DNA from: an uncultured Clostridia bacterium
GTDB lineage: Bacteria > Bacillota > Clostridia > Oscillospirales > Ruminococcaceae
Direction of reading: 5' to 3'
Assembly: GCA_947629945.1 (NCBI GenBank)
Contig: CANRFR010000001.1
Location: 1 to 64,000 of the forward strand
Length of the DNA stretch: 64,000 bases
In this document: in pieces, positions 9,106 to 18,629 of the stretch
How the letters are laid out: the number at the start of each line of letters is the position of its first letter
Numbering within the stretch: the first letter of the stretch is position 1
The notes under the pieces: generated by a model
The model's input: only the letters and a program-made list of their open reading frames with translations
The model's database searches: none
Told to the model about the DNA's origin: nothing
Translations under genes and position numbers: made by a program

Positions 9106-9513
9106 TTATCCCTCCAGTTTGCCGTATTCCTCGTCTGTAACTTGCTCGCACCATTCCGTGCTGCAATTTTCGCCCGGCACCTCTACAGCAAGGTGCTGAA
9201 ACCAAGAGCCGCTTGCCGCTCCGTGCCAGTGCTTGACGTTCGCGGGAATGTTGACTACGTCGCCCGCTTTCAGCTTTTGCGCGGGTTTGCCCCACTCCTG
9301 ATACCAGCCCTCGCCCGCCGTTACAAGCAGCATTTGACCGCCGCCTTTGTCCGCGTGATGAATGTGCCAGTTGTTACGGCAGCGCGGTTCAAAAGTCACG
9401 TTGCCGATCGGTACTTGCTCCGTTGAAAGCATATTCAAATAGCTTTGGCCCACAAAATATTTCGCAAACGTGTCGTTCTTTCCGCCTGTTTTAAAAACGC
9501 TTAATTCTTCCAT
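9106..9513 (-). CDS. Cupin domain protein
   Basis: FEPRCRNNWHIHHADKGGGQMLLVTAGEGWYQEWG...KAGDVVNIPANVKHWHGA. Confidence 0.9.
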   Translation of the reverse strand: MEELSVFKTGGKNDTFAKYFVGQSYLNMLSTEQVPIGNVTFEPRCRNNWHIHHADKGGGQMLLVTAGEGWYQEWGKPAQKLKAGDVVNIPANVKHWHGAASGSWFQHLAVEVPGENCSTEWCEQVTDEEYGKLEG

Positions 9514-9516
9514 AAT

Positions 9517-10029
9517 TCAGTCCTCCCCGCACCATTTCTCAATATCTTTTATCGAACGCTCCACGCCGCCTCCGCGTATCGCCAATCCCCTTTTCACCGT
9601 GGAATTTGGGCAGAGCGTTTTGATATCGCTCTCGCTTTTTCCCATTCCGCTGCCCTCGTGAGTGCAAAACGGTTTTATCGTTTTCCCCGAAAAATCGAAT
9701 TTCTCCAAAAACGTAAACACTGCCATCGGCATTGTGCTCCAGTAATTCGGAAAACCCAAATAAATCTCGCCGTATTTTTCCACGCTTGCCAAACAGCTTT
9801 TTAGTTCGGGACGCGCGTTTCGTTTTTGGTCCGCCTGAGCCTCGGCGATACACTCGTTGTAGCTTTTGGAGTATGGTACGCTTTGTTCGATTTTAAAAAG
9901 ATCGCCGCCCGTAAGTTCCGCTATTTTTTTTGCGGCAAGCTCGGTGTTTCCTACGGTCAGCTCTTTTATCTCGCCGTTTACGTAATTCTCGTCGGCTCTG
10001 GAATAGTAAGCTATCAGAATTTCGGACAT
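9517..10029 (-). CDS. Flavodoxin-like protein
   Basis: MSEILIAYYSRADENY...; GFPNYWSTMPMAVFTFLEKFDFSGKTIKPFCTHEGSGMG. Confidence 0.9.
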   Translation of the reverse strand: MSEILIAYYSRADENYVNGEIKELTVGNTELAAKKIAELTGGDLFKIEQSVPYSKSYNECIAEAQADQKRNARPELKSCLASVEKYGEIYLGFPNYWSTMPMAVFTFLEKFDFSGKTIKPFCTHEGSGMGKSESDIKTLCPNSTVKRGLAIRGGGVERSIKDIEKWCGED

Positions 10030-10119
10030 AAACAAACTCCTTTCGTATTATTGGCTCTTTCCCGAAAAACGGGAAAAGAATTTTGCATTTCTCTTAACCC
10101 TATTATATCATCAAAAGTC

Positions 10120-10148
10120 TTGACACGGAATATCCGATATGTTATAAT
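10120..10148 (+). promoter_or_regulatory. Promoter for LysR-family regulator
   Basis: TTGACA - 17 bp - TATAAT. Confidence 0.8.
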
Positions 10149-10179
10149 AGCATTAACCAATAGTTTACGGAGGTGCGGT

Positions 10180-11064
10180 ATGTACGATCTAACGCTGGAA
10201 ACATTTATCGCGGCGGCAGACTGCGGCAGCTTTACAAAGGCGGCGGAACGGCTGTTTATTTCGCCTACCGCCGTTATGAAGCAGATAAACGCTCTTGAGA
10301 ACCGCCTGGAATTAAAACTTGTCGAGCGAAGTTCAAGCGGAGTTAAACTAACTCCCGCAGGCGGAGTTATCTACAAAAACGCAAAGTTCATCATCGAATA
10401 TTCGCAAAAATCCATAGCGGAAGCGCGTGTGGCGGCTTCAAATTACGACACGATGTTCTGTGTGGGAACCTCTCTGCTGAACCCCGCGAAGCCGTTTATG
10501 GATTTGTGGTACGAGCTGAACAGCGAGTTTTCCGATTACAAGCTGAGACTGGTGCCGTTTGAGGACAATCACGAGGGCATATTATCCGAAATAGGGAGTC
10601 TCGGCAGAAAATTCGATTTTTTGATAGGCGTATGCGATTCAAAGCAATGGCTGTCGCTGTGCAATTTCGAGCCGCTGGGAAGTTATAAGAAAATGATAGC
10701 CGTTCCGCGCGAACACCGTTTGGCGCAAAAAAGCTCGGTGAAACCCGAAGAGCTTCATGGGGAAACATTGATAATGGTAAAGCGCGGAGATTCCGAAACG
10801 AACGACATTATCCGCGCCGATTTGGAGAAAAATCACCCCGAAATAAACATAGAGGACGCTCCGCAATTTTACGACCTCAACGTATTCAACCGCGCCGTTC
10901 AGGCAAACAGCGTTCTGCTTACGCTGGAGTGCTGGCAGGAGGTACACTCCGCGCTTGTATCAATTCCCGTGGAGTGGGATTACAGCATACCCTACGGCAT
11001 TCTGTATTCTTTGAATCCGCCCGACGACGTTTTGAGATTTATCGAGTGTGTAAGGAATTCGTGA
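10180..11064 (+). CDS. LysR-family transcriptional regulator, divergent from flavodoxin/cupin/CMD operon
   Basis: MYDLTLETFIAAADCGSFTKAAERLFISPTAVMKQINALENRL HTH; ATG with gaggtg RBS. Confidence 0.92.
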   Translation: MYDLTLETFIAAADCGSFTKAAERLFISPTAVMKQINALENRLELKLVERSSSGVKLTPAGGVIYKNAKFIIEYSQKSIAEARVAASNYDTMFCVGTSLLNPAKPFMDLWYELNSEFSDYKLRLVPFEDNHEGILSEIGSLGRKFDFLIGVCDSKQWLSLCNFEPLGSYKKMIAVPREHRLAQKSSVKPEELHGETLIMVKRGDSETNDIIRADLEKNHPEINIEDAPQFYDLNVFNRAVQANSVLLTLECWQEVHSALVSIPVEWDYSIPYGILYSLNPPDDVLRFIECVRNS

Positions 11065-11075
11065 ATAAATAAAAA

Positions 11076-11108
11076 CCGCGCTTTAAAAAAGGAGCGCGGA
11101 TTTTTACT
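11076..11108. terminator. Intrinsic terminator between convergent genes
   Basis: aaaaaccgcgctttaaaaaaggagcgcggattttta. Confidence 0.7.
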
Positions 11109-11110
11109 TG

Positions 11111-13129
11111 TCAATCAAATGTGAACGGCTGTCCGCAGATAGTAACGCTTTCAATGTCGTCCGTATTTACGGGGTAAGTCCAATGCAGAGACAGCGCGCT
11201 TGCCGACTGTTTTTCCAAATCGTAGTCGTCGCCGAAATCCATACCCGGATCAAAACCGTAGTACTCGGTAATGTAGCGCTTCTGGTCAAACGCGGAGAGG
11301 TCGCGTTCGGTGCCGTCCTTGAAAGTTATTTTGAAGTTTAGCCGACTTTCCCAATCGAGGTGCTGCTCGAAATATTTATCGACTTTCTTACCGTCATCCC
11401 AAACGAACGTCATCATTATTCCGAACGGCGAAGAGGAGATGTACTTTACCTTGCCGGAGCCGTATTCCTCGGTGGTGATCTTCGCGTCGGGCTCAAGCGT
11501 CTTGGAGTTCACAAGGGTGTCGAAGTCAAACGTTATCGAGAACTCGCAGCTGCTCTCGACGATCTGCTCCTGTATATTGTTCTTAATGATACGCAGCCCT
11601 TCCGTTTCAAAATTTATCGTTCTGCCTTGAAGCGGAACGCCCGGACTTAATTCCGCGAAGCAATGCGCGATATTGTCTTCCATACTCAGGCAGCTGTTCA
11701 TCGTGTAGCCGCTGTACACGCGGTGCTCACCGTCCTTTTCGGTATCCCACTTGGTACGGTGGGACGGTCTTATAAATTCGCATACTCCGTCGCACTCGGG
11801 GAGTTTAAAGCCTTCGTCGAGGATAACGTCGTACATAACATACGCGGTGTAGCGGTCGGCGGTAACGCCTTTGAACGCTATCTTGTAGCCGTCGCAGCCG
11901 AACACGTCGTTAAGCTCCTTACCCTCAAGATTTTGGAAGTCGAAGTCCTTGAAAGTTTTCGGCGCGGGCGTAACAACAGCGTCGGAAAACTTGAACGTCT
12001 CGCCGCAGAGCGTTACGCTTACGATATCGTCTACGTTTACGGGGTATTTCCAATGCGGGAACATCGAAGTTTTCATCTTACCGTCGTCGAGATCGTCCAG
12101 TACGAAGCTGCCTACGCGCCCGCCCTCTAACGCTTCAAGACCTTTTTCCGTGCCGTCCTTGAACAGCACCTTGAAACCGAGCGCTTCTTCCCACCTTTCA
12201 TCGCCGCCGTTATCGGCGCTCTCGTTGAAGCTGCCGATATACTCAGATGTCTTTACTCTGTCGTCCCAGAGCGCGTCAAAGGCAAGACCGAACGACGACG
12301 CGGTAATAGAAGTAATCTTGCCGCCGCCAAGTTCCTCGGAGGAGAATTTCTTGTTCGGCGTGAGGGTTTTGGAGTTCGCCTCCGTGTCGAAGTCGAACGT
12401 TACAGAGTATTCGCAGTTTTCGGTCGTTGTTTGCTCCTCCGTGCCGTCCGCTTTTATGCGGGAAAGCCCGTCAAACGAGAGCTTCATAGTCTTGCCTTGA
12501 AGAGGGTGACCTGTTACTATCTCGGTATAGCAATGCGCGATAGCGCCCGTTTCTTCGGTGGCTTCGTCCATTCCCAAAAAGCCGTTCTGATAGTGTCCCC
12601 ACGAAAGCGGCTTATCGCCTTTTGCTTCGCTGTCCCATTCGTAAAGGTTGGTCTGCGTCCAAAGCGCGTTCCACTCCTCGCCGGGTTTAAGTTCGCAGTC
12701 AAAATCGTTGTCGAACTCAATATCGTAGATAAGGAATGCGGTATACTTATCCGCAGCCACGCCTTTAAGCGAGATGTAATAGTTTTGGAACGGCAGATCG
12801 CGCCAAAGTTCTTTGCCTTTAAGATTTTCAAAGCCGAGCTGCTTAAAGGTATCGCCGACTGGTTGTAACTCGTTTTTCTTGCCGAAAATGTTCCTCATAA
12901 CGTCGGACATCGCGCCCGTAAGGTTCCAGCCGTTTGCGGCGGACACGCCTACAGTCGTCACGGCGAGTGCCGCCGCTATCAGCGCGGATATCATAATCGT
13001 TTTCTTTGAGCGCTTTTTGGTTTTTCCGTTCATGGTGTTCTCCTTTTGTGCAATAACCGCGCGGAGCAGTTCATCATCGCTCTTTTGAGGAGTGAGCTTG
13101 TCAAATATCGCGTTGTATTCCGTTTTCAT
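11111..13129 (-). CDS. Membrane-anchored anti-sigma-like protein (DUF4179-type) with duplicated extracytoplasmic domain
   Basis: Short cytoplasmic N-terminus, TM KKTIMISALIAAALAVTTVGVSAANGW; two about 285-aa homologous halves; overlaps upstream ECF sigma gene. Confidence 0.75.
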   Translation of the reverse strand: MKTEYNAIFDKLTPQKSDDELLRAVIAQKENTMNGKTKKRSKKTIMISALIAAALAVTTVGVSAANGWNLTGAMSDVMRNIFGKKNELQPVGDTFKQLGFENLKGKELWRDLPFQNYYISLKGVAADKYTAFLIYDIEFDNDFDCELKPGEEWNALWTQTNLYEWDSEAKGDKPLSWGHYQNGFLGMDEATEETGAIAHCYTEIVTGHPLQGKTMKLSFDGLSRIKADGTEEQTTTENCEYSVTFDFDTEANSKTLTPNKKFSSEELGGGKITSITASSFGLAFDALWDDRVKTSEYIGSFNESADNGGDERWEEALGFKVLFKDGTEKGLEALEGGRVGSFVLDDLDDGKMKTSMFPHWKYPVNVDDIVSVTLCGETFKFSDAVVTPAPKTFKDFDFQNLEGKELNDVFGCDGYKIAFKGVTADRYTAYVMYDVILDEGFKLPECDGVCEFIRPSHRTKWDTEKDGEHRVYSGYTMNSCLSMEDNIAHCFAELSPGVPLQGRTINFETEGLRIIKNNIQEQIVESSCEFSITFDFDTLVNSKTLEPDAKITTEEYGSGKVKYISSSPFGIMMTFVWDDGKKVDKYFEQHLDWESRLNFKITFKDGTERDLSAFDQKRYITEYYGFDPGMDFGDDYDLEKQSASALSLHWTYPVNTDDIESVTICGQPFTFD

Positions 13130-13616
13130 CGTATACCCCTCCTTTAATGAGCAAAGTTTTCAGTTTTTCACGCGCTCTCGCAAGCCTTGTCGTTACCGCC
13201 GAAACCGAATCGCCCGTCATATCCGCTATTTCTTTAACAGAATACCCCTCATAGTAGTACAAGTGAATTGCGGCGCGGTATTTGGGCGCAAGCTTCGAGA
13301 CCGTTTCCCATAGAATGGTTTCCTTTTCGGTTAAGTCATTCATTGCGGGAATGTTTTCGTCAAGTTCCCCCAGCTGTGCTGTTCGCGAGAAACGCGTAGA
13401 TTTAAGAAGATTTTTCGAGAGATTTACCGTCACGCGGAACAGCCACGCCTTACAGTTCTCGGGAGTTTCAAACTCGCCGCCGTAATCGAGCAGCCTGCAG
13501 AACGCGTTCTGGCAAATGTCCTCCGCCTCCGCTTCATTATGTACTATACTTAAAGCAAGTCTGTAAACGGCTTTGTGAAACAGACCGATGTAATGTTCCA
13601 GATCTGCGGCTGTCAT
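13101..13616 (-). CDS. ECF RNA polymerase sigma factor
   Basis: ALSIVHNEAEAEDICQNAFCRLL (region 2) and AAIHLYYYEGYSVKEIADMTGDSVSAVTTRLARAREKLK (region 4). Confidence 0.93.
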   Translation of the reverse strand: MTAADLEHYIGLFHKAVYRLALSIVHNEAEAEDICQNAFCRLLDYGGEFETPENCKAWLFRVTVNLSKNLLKSTRFSRTAQLGELDENIPAMNDLTEKETILWETVSKLAPKYRAAIHLYYYEGYSVKEIADMTGDSVSAVTTRLARAREKLKTLLIKGGVYDENGIQRDI

Positions 13617-13750
13617 TCTCTCATCTCCTTTAAAAGCGCTTTCGATTATAAGACAATCGAGAACGGAAAAATGTCACATCTTTTTAAAAATTTTTTCGGA
13701 GACCTTAAACGATCATACCGGCTAAAGAGACCTTTAGCCGGTATTGTATA

Positions 13751-14425
13751 TTATTTCATCATATTAAGGTTAGGCGTTACGTTGACATTCGCACGCATAT
13801 ATTTCACATTGCTTATTGCGAATGTCCAAGCGCCGCCGAGAATTACGACCGCCGCGAATATCGCCGCCGAGACGGGCAAAGACAGCCCGAAGCCGTTTTT
13901 TCTGTAATGTTTGCCGAAAAATCCCACAAAGCCCCAAATCGGCAGATAGCACAGCCAAATCGACATAACGCCGCCGTTCGGCACAGTCGCGACAAGCGGC
14001 ATTACGATAAGCGGCGGTAAATTCATAACCGCGCCGCAAATAAGCGCGTCGGCATAATGCGCGGTCTCCGCTCCAATGAACTTCAGGAAGATAAAGTAAG
14101 CCGCCATAATAACACAAGACAGCCCCGCGGTCAAAATCAAAATAAACGCGGGCGCGGAGCGCGTGTAAAGCTGTTTGGCTATTGGCACGGAGCGCGTTAA
14201 TTTGTTGCCCCAAATCGAGCGAAATCCGCAAATTAAGCCCAGCATAGCCATAAAAAACGGCATACCGAATAAAAACAGCTTGCAAATTATGTAGTCCTCC
14301 GAACCGAGCGGCTCGTGCATTATAAACGGGAGCAGCGCAAGCCCTATCGCGCACAGTCCGCAGAAGATGTGAAGAAATATCGGAAAAGACCGCCATTCTC
14401 TAAACAAAAGTTTCAGTCCGCGCAT
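13751..14425 (-). CDS. Hydrophobic ABC-transporter membrane protein
   Basis: Multiple TM segments; overlaps 14413..15072; downstream of ABC ATPase. Confidence 0.65.
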   Translation of the reverse strand: MRGLKLLFREWRSFPIFLHIFCGLCAIGLALLPFIMHEPLGSEDYIICKLFLFGMPFFMAMLGLICGFRSIWGNKLTRSVPIAKQLYTRSAPAFILILTAGLSCVIMAAYFIFLKFIGAETAHYADALICGAVMNLPPLIVMPLVATVPNGGVMSIWLCYLPIWGFVGFFGKHYRKNGFGLSLPVSAAIFAAVVILGGAWTFAISNVKYMRANVNVTPNLNMMK

Positions 14426-15072
14426 TTTTTGTCCTCCTTATTCCAAGCTCGTTTTGCGTTCAAGACCGCATACGCCGTACCCGCAATGTAAATCACTGCG
14501 GCAACGATAGCCGCGATTGTAAAGAACACCGTAAAATCAGCGTTCTCGCCGTCCTCCGCGACGTCTTGACTAACGCCCACGTAAAATCCCACTATACCGC
14601 CAACTACGGCAAGCGGCAATATGCGAAATATCACGTTCTTTACGTAAGCCGTGAAATTCAAGAAACCCAACCCGAACAGCACAAGCGCCGCCATTTGAAG
14701 CGCGTCGTCAAAGAAAGCGGCGAGTACCGCACAGTCGCTGAGAACCACGCCCAGCGAGAAGATGTTTCCGAAAACCACTGCGTTTTGAAAATGCCGCGTG
14801 GAATTAGGTATCGAATGAAGATATTTGTAGCCGTTGGGCTGATCGGAACAGTTTGCGTTATACACCATCGACAGCGTGACTATCGACAGGCTTGGCAGCA
14901 TACACATAATAAAAATCGGTAAAAAGCTTGATATAAAAAGGTTGAACCAGCCAAAGTCGAAGCTTTTGTTGATTATCCCGAACGCCGCCGTCAAAACCAG
15001 CAAGACCGCGAAAACTGTTATGTTCTTCTTTATCTGTCTTTTCTCCGTAAAAAGTCTGTATGAACTTATCAT
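14413..15072 (-). CDS. ABC-transporter membrane protein (ABC-2-like)
   Basis: Multiple TM segments; overlaps ATPase stop. Confidence 0.65.
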   Translation of the reverse strand: MISSYRLFTEKRQIKKNITVFAVLLVLTAAFGIINKSFDFGWFNLFISSFLPIFIMCMLPSLSIVTLSMVYNANCSDQPNGYKYLHSIPNSTRHFQNAVVFGNIFSLGVVLSDCAVLAAFFDDALQMAALVLFGLGFLNFTAYVKNVIFRILPLAVVGGIVGFYVGVSQDVAEDGENADFTVFFTIAAIVAAVIYIAGTAYAVLNAKRAWNKEDKKCAD

Positions 15073-15953
15073 CTCGTCTCCTCCGCGCGTTTAAGCAGTT
15101 CGACGCTTAACTGCTGTAAGGTCGGGCGTTCGCACACAGCGCCGAACTCCTCAAAGTTCCGCGAGTTCGCCGACAGCGCCAACCCCGAAAACGTAGTATT
15201 ATTTACGTTGTGTGACAGCAAAAGCGCTTTCGCCTTGTCGTAATCGGACGGTTCGCCGCGAACTATCACGTACTTGTCTTTCAAATCCTCAACAAAACCG
15301 CGCTCTATTATTTTTCCATTGTCCATAAAAATAGCGTAGTCGGCGGCATTTTCCATGTCCGCGATATTGTGAGTTGAGAACAGAATGGACTTTTCTCCGC
15401 TGCCCTCGTCGAGATACGCGCGCATACGGTCACAGAGACGGTCGCGCATTAACGGGTCGAGAGAGCTGCCCGGTTCGTCCAAAATCAATAAATCGGTCTC
15501 CCGAGCGAACACCGCCGCCAACGCTGTTCTCATACGGTTTCCGTCCGATTGTTTATACATCTGCCGAGCCTTTTTGGTGGTCTCATTGTCAACATCCATT
15601 TCTCGGCAAAGAACATTGAATTTCTTGCGGTCGAATTTTCTGTACGCTATCGACATCGATTCCGCAATATCGCGCGGTCTCCATGTGGCGGGGAAAAAAC
15701 CTTGAGCCGCGCAGTAGCCGATGCGTTCCCGAACCGTTTCTTTGTCGATATCGGTCTCTTTCCCGAAATACGTCACCTCGCCCGACGTTTTGTGAATAAC
15801 GCCGCAAAGCGCGTCGATAAGCGTGGTCTTGCCCGCGCCGTTCGCTCCGATAAGAGCGGTAGCAAAGCCTTTCGGCAGCTCGAAATTCAACTCGCCGAGA
15901 ATGAATTTCGGGTATTCTTTTGTAAGTCTTTGCGCTGTCAGAATGTTTTCCAT
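15069..15953 (-). CDS. ABC transporter ATP-binding protein
   Basis: Walker A GANGAGKTTL; DLLILDEPGSSLDP Walker B. Confidence 0.95.
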   Translation of the reverse strand: MENILTAQRLTKEYPKFILGELNFELPKGFATALIGANGAGKTTLIDALCGVIHKTSGEVTYFGKETDIDKETVRERIGYCAAQGFFPATWRPRDIAESMSIAYRKFDRKKFNVLCREMDVDNETTKKARQMYKQSDGNRMRTALAAVFARETDLLILDEPGSSLDPLMRDRLCDRMRAYLDEGSGEKSILFSTHNIADMENAADYAIFMDNGKIIERGFVEDLKDKYVIVRGEPSDYDKAKALLLSHNVNNTTFSGLALSANSRNFEEFGAVCERPTLQQLSVELLKRAEETR

Positions 15954-15964
15954 ATCGTCACCTC

Positions 15965-16195
15965 TTAATCGAATTTGTAGAATTTCGCGCCGCTTTCAAA
16001 CGCTTGGAACGCATTTTCCAAAGCGTCGATTGCCGTTTTCTCGTCGGCGAACACCGCCGCGACTACAGCCTGCAAATCGTGACCGTTTTCCGCGATTATA
16101 CAGTACTTTTCTTCCTTTTTGCCGCCAAAATTCTTTGAAATTGAAAGTTTTATTGCCTTTATTATCGTTTTTCTGTCAAGCGAATAAATATACAT
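15965..16195 (-). CDS. Small hypothetical protein in the GntR-ABC operon
   Basis: 76 aa, RBS aaggaggc upstream of ATG, 11 nt from ABC ATPase start. Confidence 0.6.
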   Translation of the reverse strand: MYIYSLDRKTIIKAIKLSISKNFGGKKEEKYCIIAENGHDLQAVVAAVFADEKTAIDALENAFQAFESGAKFYKFD

Positions 16196-16406
16196 AATTA
16201 TGCCTCCTTAACATCGCAGTCTCATTATAGCAATCCACACAATTATAGCAACATTAGTGCTTTTACGCCCACACCTCTCATTATAACGTTTAATTGAACT
16301 GTAGCGTTATTTTCGTGGATTTGCTATAGGTTTGAATATCATCAACTAAATATCGTTATCACAATCGTTTTGCAAATCGAGCTTTTCGGAATAACTGCAA
16401 TAGCTG

Positions 16407-16775
16407 TCAGTTGATTTCATAAAGTACATTTATCATCTTAATAAGCTCCTCGCGCGAGACTCCGGCGAGTTTCGCCGATTCCATAGCGTTTTGCAAATGC
16501 TGCTCAAGCAGCCGCAAATGCTGTTCGCGAACCATCTCGCGATCTTGCGGATTTACAATGTAACCTTTTCCTTGAACCGCCGATACCAGTCCTTCTTCGG
16601 TAAGCTGTTCATAAGCCTTCATCGTTGTTATCACGCTGATCTTGAGATCGCGAGCCAAGCCGCGTATCGATGGCAGATATTCGCCCTCGGCAATTTTGCC
16701 GTTCATGATCTCCTCTTTAAATTGCGAGGCTATCTGCTTATAAATAGGCTCATCGCTGTTTTGAGTAATCTTCAA
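16407..16775 (-). CDS. GntR-family (YtrA-like) transcriptional regulator
   Basis: TTG start with AGGAGGTGCAGACAATTG; SDEPIYKQIASQFKEEIMNGKIAEGEYLPSIRGLARDLKISVITTMKAYEQLTEEGLV. Confidence 0.9.
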   Translation of the reverse strand: MKITQNSDEPIYKQIASQFKEEIMNGKIAEGEYLPSIRGLARDLKISVITTMKAYEQLTEEGLVSAVQGKGYIVNPQDREMVREQHLRLLEQHLQNAMESAKLAGVSREELIKMINVLYEIN

Positions 16776-16826
16776 TTGTCTGCACCTCCTAAAAAAAAGT
16801 TGCAACTGTTTATGTGGTATATATAC

Positions 16827-16855
16827 AGTGTAATCTCTTTTCCTCAATTTGTCAA
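16827..16855 (-). promoter_or_regulatory. GntR promoter; palindrome GTATATATAC at 16817-16826 just downstream of -10
   Basis: Minus-strand TTGACA - 17 bp - TACACT, then palindrome. Confidence 0.5.
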
Positions 16856-16934
16856 GTACTTTTTTGAAATTTTTAAAAGAATTTTTATTTAAAGCGCGTG
16901 TTAAGGGTATATGTGTGGATTTTCCGCTGTAAGT

Positions 16935-17115
16935 TAAGGCAACACCGCACAGAGATTGTTGTTCGATTGCGCCGCAGATTTTGTCTGTCGGTCAACCCCT
17001 CTGCTCCCCCACCGGGGGAGATCACGTCAGATTGTACAAATCTTCCTTGACGGAAAGGATGCAAACAAGCGGACGACAAAGCGTGAAGCGCGGTCTTTGT
17101 GCGGTGTTGCCTTAA
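16935..17115. repeat. MITE-like dispersed repeat, copy 2
   Basis: Perfect 18-bp inverted termini TTAAGGCAACACCGCACA...TGTGCGGTGTTGCCTTAA; arms match 2644..2822. Confidence 0.88.
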
Positions 17116-17151
17116 GTGATTTTAACGCAGTCAACTGTAAATTTAAGTGTA

Positions 17152-17186
17152 AAAAATGGCGCACGCTCGAAACCGAGTGTGCGCAG
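17152..17186 (-). terminator. Terminator of LRR/NPNTG gene
   Basis: gcgcacactcggtttcgagcgtgcgccatttttt on minus strand. Confidence 0.75.
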
Positions 17187-17209
17187 AATGGGGAAATATT
17201 TATAAAAGA

Positions 17210-18483
17210 TTACTTTCTTTTCTTAAGAACGACTACAGCCGCGCCCGCGAGAATTACGGGTGCTACTGCAATGGCTATGCCCGTGTTGGGATTGCCGTTG
17301 GGTTCGGACGTGCCGTCGCTTACCGCGTTTGTATCGCCGTTAGGTTTGGACGTGCTCTCGTTTACTGCGTCTGTATCGCCCGGATTTACCGTTTCGCCTA
17401 GTTCATCGGCTGTCACTACATAGGTGCTGAAGTGGTCGGTGTCGAATACGAGATAGCCGTTTTCTACCTTTGCGTTCATGCTTACATACTTGCCGTCCTG
17501 CAAGTGGTATACTTTGAGAGTATCGGCAATATCGCGCATTGTGATCGGCACGGGAATTCTTACCGTTACCGTTTCGGTCGGCTCGTAATCTGCGCCGTTG
17601 TAGGTGAAGAAGCAGTTGTATGCAATACGGGTGTCGGTGGTGTTTTCATCGTCAAGGCGAACGGAGAAATGAGCTTCCTTGGGGATAGCATTCGGCTTAG
17701 CGATAACCTGAACATCTGCCGCGCCGTCCGGGTCGTTAAAAGTGTTGGGCGTGTCGGTGTCGTCGGGTTTGCTAGTGTCATCGGGTTCGGGAGCAGTTCT
17801 TTCCTTAAAGGCATAACCGTTTTCCTTGGCAAAAGTTTCCGCATAAGAACCCGCCTTGCCCGTGATGGTCTTTAACGCGGCGCTGTCAAACGCGTGAGCG
17901 TCGATAGCCGTTACCGATTCGGGTATGTAAAGCGAGGTGAACGCGGTCGCCTCAAACGCCCACTTGCCAATAGTCTTTAATGTAGACGGCAGATTTACGG
18001 ATTTAAGCGCGGTTGCGTAAGAGAACGCGTTCTCGGGGAGTTCCTCAACGCCCTCGGGGATTGTGACGGAAGTCAAATTAAGGCTGCTGCCGAAAGACGC
18101 GTCCGCAATTTTGTTTACATCGGAGGGTATATCGTATGTATTGCCGCTCTTTGCGGGGGGATAGGAAACGATAGTCTTGGGATATCAATTGTTTCCCCCT
18201 TATGAGCTCCGTAATAATTGGCAATAGGAGCGGTAGCAACACCCAGCGTTCCGTCAGCCAATACCTTACACTTTAAAGAATCATAAGGTTCCGGATCATC
18301 GTAAGATAATACCCAATCGGTGCCACCTTTAGAAGAGGTAGCCGCATAAAACTCATCGCCTACCTTGTATTCCGCCGCGCTTGCCGTTACACCGAGCAGG
18401 TTCGGTAAAACGCTTGATATCGGTGCTGCGGCAGCCAGCACCGCCGCAGTCATTACGACTGCGGAAATTTTTTTGATTTTCAT
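17210..18483 (-). pseudogene. BspA-like LRR surface protein with NPNTG C-terminal anchor; reading frame broken near 18176-18186
   Basis: MKIKKISAVVMTAAVLAAAAPISSVLPNLLGVTASA signal peptide in 18115..18483; LRR + NPNTGIAIAVAPVILAGAAVVVLKKRK in 17210..18076 frame, which extends upstream as KTIVSYPPAKSGNTYDIPSDVNKIADASFGSSLNLTSVTIP. Confidence 0.75.
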
Positions 18484-18629
18484 ATACTTTTTCCTCCATA
18501 TATATTCATAATTTGACGCTTTTCTGCGTCTGATTAATATTATAACACTATTGTTATTGTTTATCAATATCTATTGTTGATTTTTTATTTCTTTTGAATA
18601 GGTTATACTATAACAAAGGAAGTGATTTT

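Noticed and set aside
16885-17423. Short ORFs over repeat copy 2 (MSSACLHPFRQ..., ...REARSLCGVALSD)
   Set aside because: They only translate the MITE-like repeat; matching ORFs appear at copy 1, so this is repeat identity, not gene homology.
18115-18186. Programmed ribosomal frameshift in the LRR/NPNTG gene
   Set aside because: No clear X_XXY_YYZ slippery site with a downstream stem; indel, deletion or sequencing error is simpler, so listed as a pseudogene candidate.
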